A DNA stretch of 7,855 nucleotides from Pseudomonadota bacterium. Lineage in GTDB: Bacteria > Pseudomonadota > Gammaproteobacteria > UBA4575. The first letter of the stretch is position 1, and each line of letters starts with the position of its first letter. Below, in pieces: positions 6,034 to 7,855 of this stretch. Under the pieces are notes generated by a model, which saw only the letters and a program-made list of their open reading frames with translations, ran no database searches and was not told where the DNA came from. The position numbers were made by a program, and so were the translations under genes. The stretch covers positions 1 to 7,855 of the forward strand of contig VXPJ01000122.1 in assembly GCA_009839635.1 (NCBI GenBank), written 5' to 3'.

Positions 6034-6125
6034 GGAGAGATGCCGGAGTGGTCGAACGGGCTCGCCTGGAAAGTGAGTGTGTCCTCAACGGGGCACCGAG
6101 GGTTCGAATCCCTCTCTCTCCGCCA
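6034..6125 (+). tRNA. tRNA-Ser (anticodon GGA)
   Basis: All parts of a class II tRNA fold. The acceptor stem GGAGAGA (6034-6040) pairs perfectly with TCTCTCC (6115-6121). The anticodon stem CTCGC/GTGAG encloses loop CTGGAAA, with anticodon GGA at 6068-6070, reading UCC and UCU. A long variable arm (6078-6097) forms a 6-bp stem GTGTCC/GGGCAC, as expected for serine. The T arm is GAGGG-TTCGAAT-CCCTC (6098-6114). Discriminator G6122 and an encoded CCA (6123-6125) follow. It is a single tRNA downstream of DUF1820, 80 bases from its stop. Confidence 0.97.
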
Positions 6126-6276
6126 CAGTTCACACAGGACCGGGAAAAATAGCGGTTGCCGCGGTGACTGCTACTTGATCAACATCAGGCCATTTTTGTA
6201 TCCCAAAATAATCATTTGTATGTGTCTACAGCACGCAGTTTCGGTAAGATACAGCGCTTGGGGAATGTCGGATTCT

Positions 6277-6310
6277 GGAACTTGACAGTTCCGGTTTCGC
6301 GACATTGTAT
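6277..6310 (+). promoter_or_regulatory. Candidate antiporter promoter with dyad over its -35
   Basis: TTGACA (6282-6287) is a perfect -35, followed after 17 bases by TTGTAT (6305-6310), a weak -10 with three of six consensus bases. The -35 is embedded in GGAACT-TGAC-AGTTCC (6277-6292), a perfect 6-bp dyad with a 4-base centre. A factor binding there would cover the -35 and repress, or the dyad may be fortuitous. Confidence 0.35.
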
Positions 6311-6320
6311 CTCCAGTGTG

Positions 6321-6383
6321 CCATGGGCCTCGTACTCTTGTGGAGATCACCACACAGGCCAACTGAGAACGAACCGGCCATGG
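6321..6383 (+). other. Possible structured leader RNA upstream of the antiporter
   Basis: TGTGG (6339-6343) pairs with CCACA (6350-6354), and outside it GGCCT (6326-6330) pairs with AGGCC (6356-6360), giving a bulged stem-loop. A competing pairing is available between CCATGGGCC (6321-6329) and GGCCATGG (6376-6383) with one bulged G. At the DNA level, 6339-6354 is also a 16-base near-palindrome centred on GATC with seven of eight pairs matching, so it could instead be a protein-binding site. Confidence 0.25.
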
Positions 6384-6448
6384 GATGCCGCCTTGTGGAC
6401 CCTTCGGCTTTCGGCTAGATAGACTCCTGTACAGGCATTTTTCCGGAC

Positions 6449-7855
6449 ATGATTGAAGAAGTACTGCTATCCATCGGCCTGCTGATTTTGGCCACCAAGT
6501 TAGCAGAGGCTGTCTTCAAGCGGTTCCACGTGAACTCGATTGTGGCCTATACGGTGGTAGGCATACTGCTGGGCCCTGTGACGGGAATCGTCGAACCCAC
6601 CAGCGAGATGCAGATTCTGCTGGGGATCGGCATCTTTCTCCTGTTTTTTCTCATCGGCTTGGATGAGCTTGATATTCCCAGCTTTGTGGCTGCCTTTCGC
6701 GGGCGCTTTATTGTGGCCGCGGTCATATCCGTGCTCGTGCCCATGCTGGCTATCATGGCCGTTACCAGCGACGTGGTCTACGATTTCGGGCTCGGGCTGG
6801 ACTTCACGGAGTCGCTTTGTCTGGCCGGGATCTTGTCACTGACCAGCCTTGGACTTGCCGCCAAGGTACTGGTCGACGGAGGTCATCTGCGTGAACCCAT
6901 TGGAATAAGAATCTTTACCACGGCGCTGATGGCAGAGATGCTGGCGCTGCTGCTGGTGGGATTCACGATCGGTGAGCATACCCATGAACTGAACTGGAGC
7001 GGTGTACTGCTCCTGTTGGGTCAGATTGTCGCTTTTGCCGTGATTACCTGGGTGCTGGCGAGCCGGGTGATGCCGTCGGTAATCATGCTGCTGAAGCGAT
7101 TTCTGTCCGTGCCGCAGCTCTCCTTCGGACTCATCCTGGGCGGGTTGTTTCTGACGGTCTCCGGCGCCGAAAAAATGGGTCTGCACGGCTCCCTTGGCGC
7201 ACTGCTGTTCGGTTCCGCACTGTCAGGGCTGCCTTATCAGGTGCGCCGGGATATCGTGCCCGGCATGCGCAGCATTGCAGAGGGATTCTTCATACCACTT
7301 TTCTTCGCTGCAGCAGGGCTGCACCTGAGTCTTTCGTTTGTCGAGCTGCCGGCATTGACCATCGCGGCACTCGTGATCGTGCCTTTCGTGGGCAAGTTCG
7401 CAGGAGCCCTGATCGGTGCCTATGTTACCCGCCAGGAGATGCCATTTACCCTGGCCACGGGAATGATGGCCAAGGGTGTTGCAGAAATTGCACTTTTGCT
7501 GGTTCTTTTCGAGACAGGTGCCATCGACCCCAGTGTTTTCTCACTCCTGGTGCTGATCATGGTGGCCTATATCCTGCTGATGCCTCCGGTGATCAACACG
7601 GCCATACGTAGCGCCAAACCATCGCTACAGGACGCGTCGTCCGTACCGCAACTGCCGTCTCTAGCGTACCTGGACTTTGCGCTGGATGACATCACGGTCG
7701 GTGATATCCTGGACCACTCGCGCACCTATCCCGATGCCTCGCAATCAGTAAGGACCTTTGTCGACCGGTGGGTCATTCCAAACCAGCAAGACTATCTGGT
7801 CGTAGAGCAAGGTCGGCTTTTGGGCATCGTATCGTTAGGCATGCTGCGTTACCTG
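6449..7855 (+). CDS. CPA2-type cation/proton antiporter with CBS-like C-terminus (3' end outside window)
   Basis: The frame runs open from ATG 6449 to the last base, 469 residues with no stop. Residues 1-385 form a polytopic inner-membrane transport domain, very hydrophobic, with about a dozen helices. Family landmarks include an AYTVVGILLGP segment (33-43), FLLFFLIGLDELD (63-75), LTSLGLAAKVL (131-141), GLHGSLGALLFGSALSG (244-260), FIPLFFAAAGL (281-291) and GMMAKGVAEIALL (338-350). These fit Na+/H+ or K+/H+ exchangers of the Kef/NapA superfamily. From about residue 409 the protein becomes soluble; DDITVGDIL and the following VVEQGRLLGIVSL look like the first half of a CBS pair, which would bind adenyl nucleotides and gate transport. 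The helix that normally carries Asp-Asp (or Asn/Gln-Asp) reads Ala162-Glu163, so the ion site differs. The start is fixed by an in-frame stop at 6416-6418 with no other start codon between; the Shine-Dalgarno is poor. Ion specificity cannot be told. Confidence 0.92.
   Translation, partial: MIEEVLLSIGLLILATKLAEAVFKRFHVNSIVAYTVVGILLGPVTGIVEPTSEMQILLGIGIFLLFFLIGLDELDIPSFVAAFRGRFIVAAVISVLVPMLAIMAVTSDVVYDFGLGLDFTESLCLAGILSLTSLGLAAKVLVDGGHLREPIGIRIFTTALMAEMLALLLVGFTIGEHTHELNWSGVLLLLGQIVAFAVITWVLASRVMPSVIMLLKRFLSVPQLSFGLILGGLFLTVSGAEKMGLHGSLGALLFGSALSGLPYQVRRDIVPGMRSIAEGFFIPLFFAAAGLHLSLSFVELPALTIAALVIVPFVGKFAGALIGAYVTRQEMPFTLATGMMAKGVAEIALLLVLFETGAIDPSVFSLLVLIMVAYILLMPPVINTAIRSAKPSLQDASSVPQLPSLAYLDFALDDITVGDILDHSRTYPDASQSVRTFVDRWVIPNQQDYLVVEQGRLLGIVSLGMLRYL

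Larger units (their letters stand above)
6126..6448. other. Non-coding region between tRNA-Ser and the antiporter gene
   Basis: A 323-base stretch with no protein-like ORF on either strand. From left to right it holds: a 4-bp GC hairpin (6152-6162) with no T-run on the plus strand; an AT-rich segment (about 6190-6225); a promoter-like pair with a dyad over its -35 (6277-6310); a near-palindrome with nested pairing (6326-6360); and a perfect 10-bp palindrome CCTGTACAGG (6426-6435) 13 bases before the antiporter start. If the promoter-like pair is real, the antiporter has a leader of roughly 130 bases. No known riboswitch class was recognised. Confidence 0.6.

Noticed and set aside
6139..6162. 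GCGG-TTG-CCGC hairpin next to an A-run, possible terminator
   Set aside because: On the plus strand there is no T-run after it. On the minus strand a T-run follows, but the stem is only four pairs and no minus-strand gene ends there.
5877..6285. Plus-strand frames running through the DUF1820 end and the tRNA
   Set aside because: They overlap a complete tRNA-Ser gene and the end of DUF1820 and have no protein-like sequence.
6426..6440. CCTGTACAGG followed by CATTTTT as a terminator
   Set aside because: As RNA the palindrome gives only a 3-bp stem with a 4-base loop, too weak. A short DNA palindrome of this size also occurs easily by chance, so it is only mentioned within the intergenic entry.
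1..7855. CRISPR array, insertion sequence or prophage
   Set aside because: No spaced direct repeats, transposase-like frame, terminal inverted repeats or phage genes were seen on either strand.

Overview
This is about 7.9 kb of what looks like chromosomal DNA from a gammaproteobacterium. Four things point there: an RraA of the Pseudomonas type, a DUF1820 protein, a class I AceA of E. coli length, and an Icd that aligns with E. coli Icd almost residue for residue. GC content is moderate, roughly mid-50s percent by eye. I cannot name a genus; a sulfur-oxidiser-like or marine gammaproteobacterium is only a guess.

Layout. (1) 1-1167, plus strand: the C-terminal part of a Fic-domain protein cut by the window edge, then tadA, the tRNA wobble adenosine deaminase. 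(2) 1217-2674, minus strand: a two-gene unit of an rraA-type gene followed 12 bases later by an MBL-fold hydrolase, convergent with tadA. (3) 2675-2825: a divergent control region between rraA and aceA, with a -10-like box for rraA, a perfect 7-bp inverted repeat, and a very strong Shine-Dalgarno for aceA. (4) 2826-5953, plus strand: aceA (isocitrate lyase), icd (isocitrate dehydrogenase) with its own extended -10 promoter, and a DUF1820 gene close behind icd. (5) 6034-6125: tRNA-Ser(GGA). (6) 6126-6448: a non-coding stretch with several dyad symmetries. (7) 6449-7855: a CPA2-type cation/proton antiporter with a CBS-like C-terminal region. It runs off the right edge and has no stop in the window.

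How the genes fit together. AceA and Icd compete for isocitrate, so 2826-5580 encodes the two arms of the TCA/glyoxylate branch point. No malate synthase and no Icd kinase/phosphatase is present here. The divergent RraA homologue keeps the residues of the family's aldolase/decarboxylase members, so it may act on pyruvate/oxaloacetate-type oxoacids, on RNase E, or on both. The other genes (tRNA deaminase, tRNA-Ser, antiporter, Fic) look like unrelated neighbours.

I found no convincing new multi-gene system. The most interesting signals are inside known families. Icd carries a 24-residue insertion beside its cofactor-binding arginine and has Thr-His where E. coli has the NADP-contacting Lys344-Tyr345. 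The antiporter has Ala-Glu where CPA2 proteins normally have an acidic Asp pair (or Asn-Asp/Gln-Asp). The rraA/aceA and antiporter upstream regions contain dyad elements that may be regulatory.
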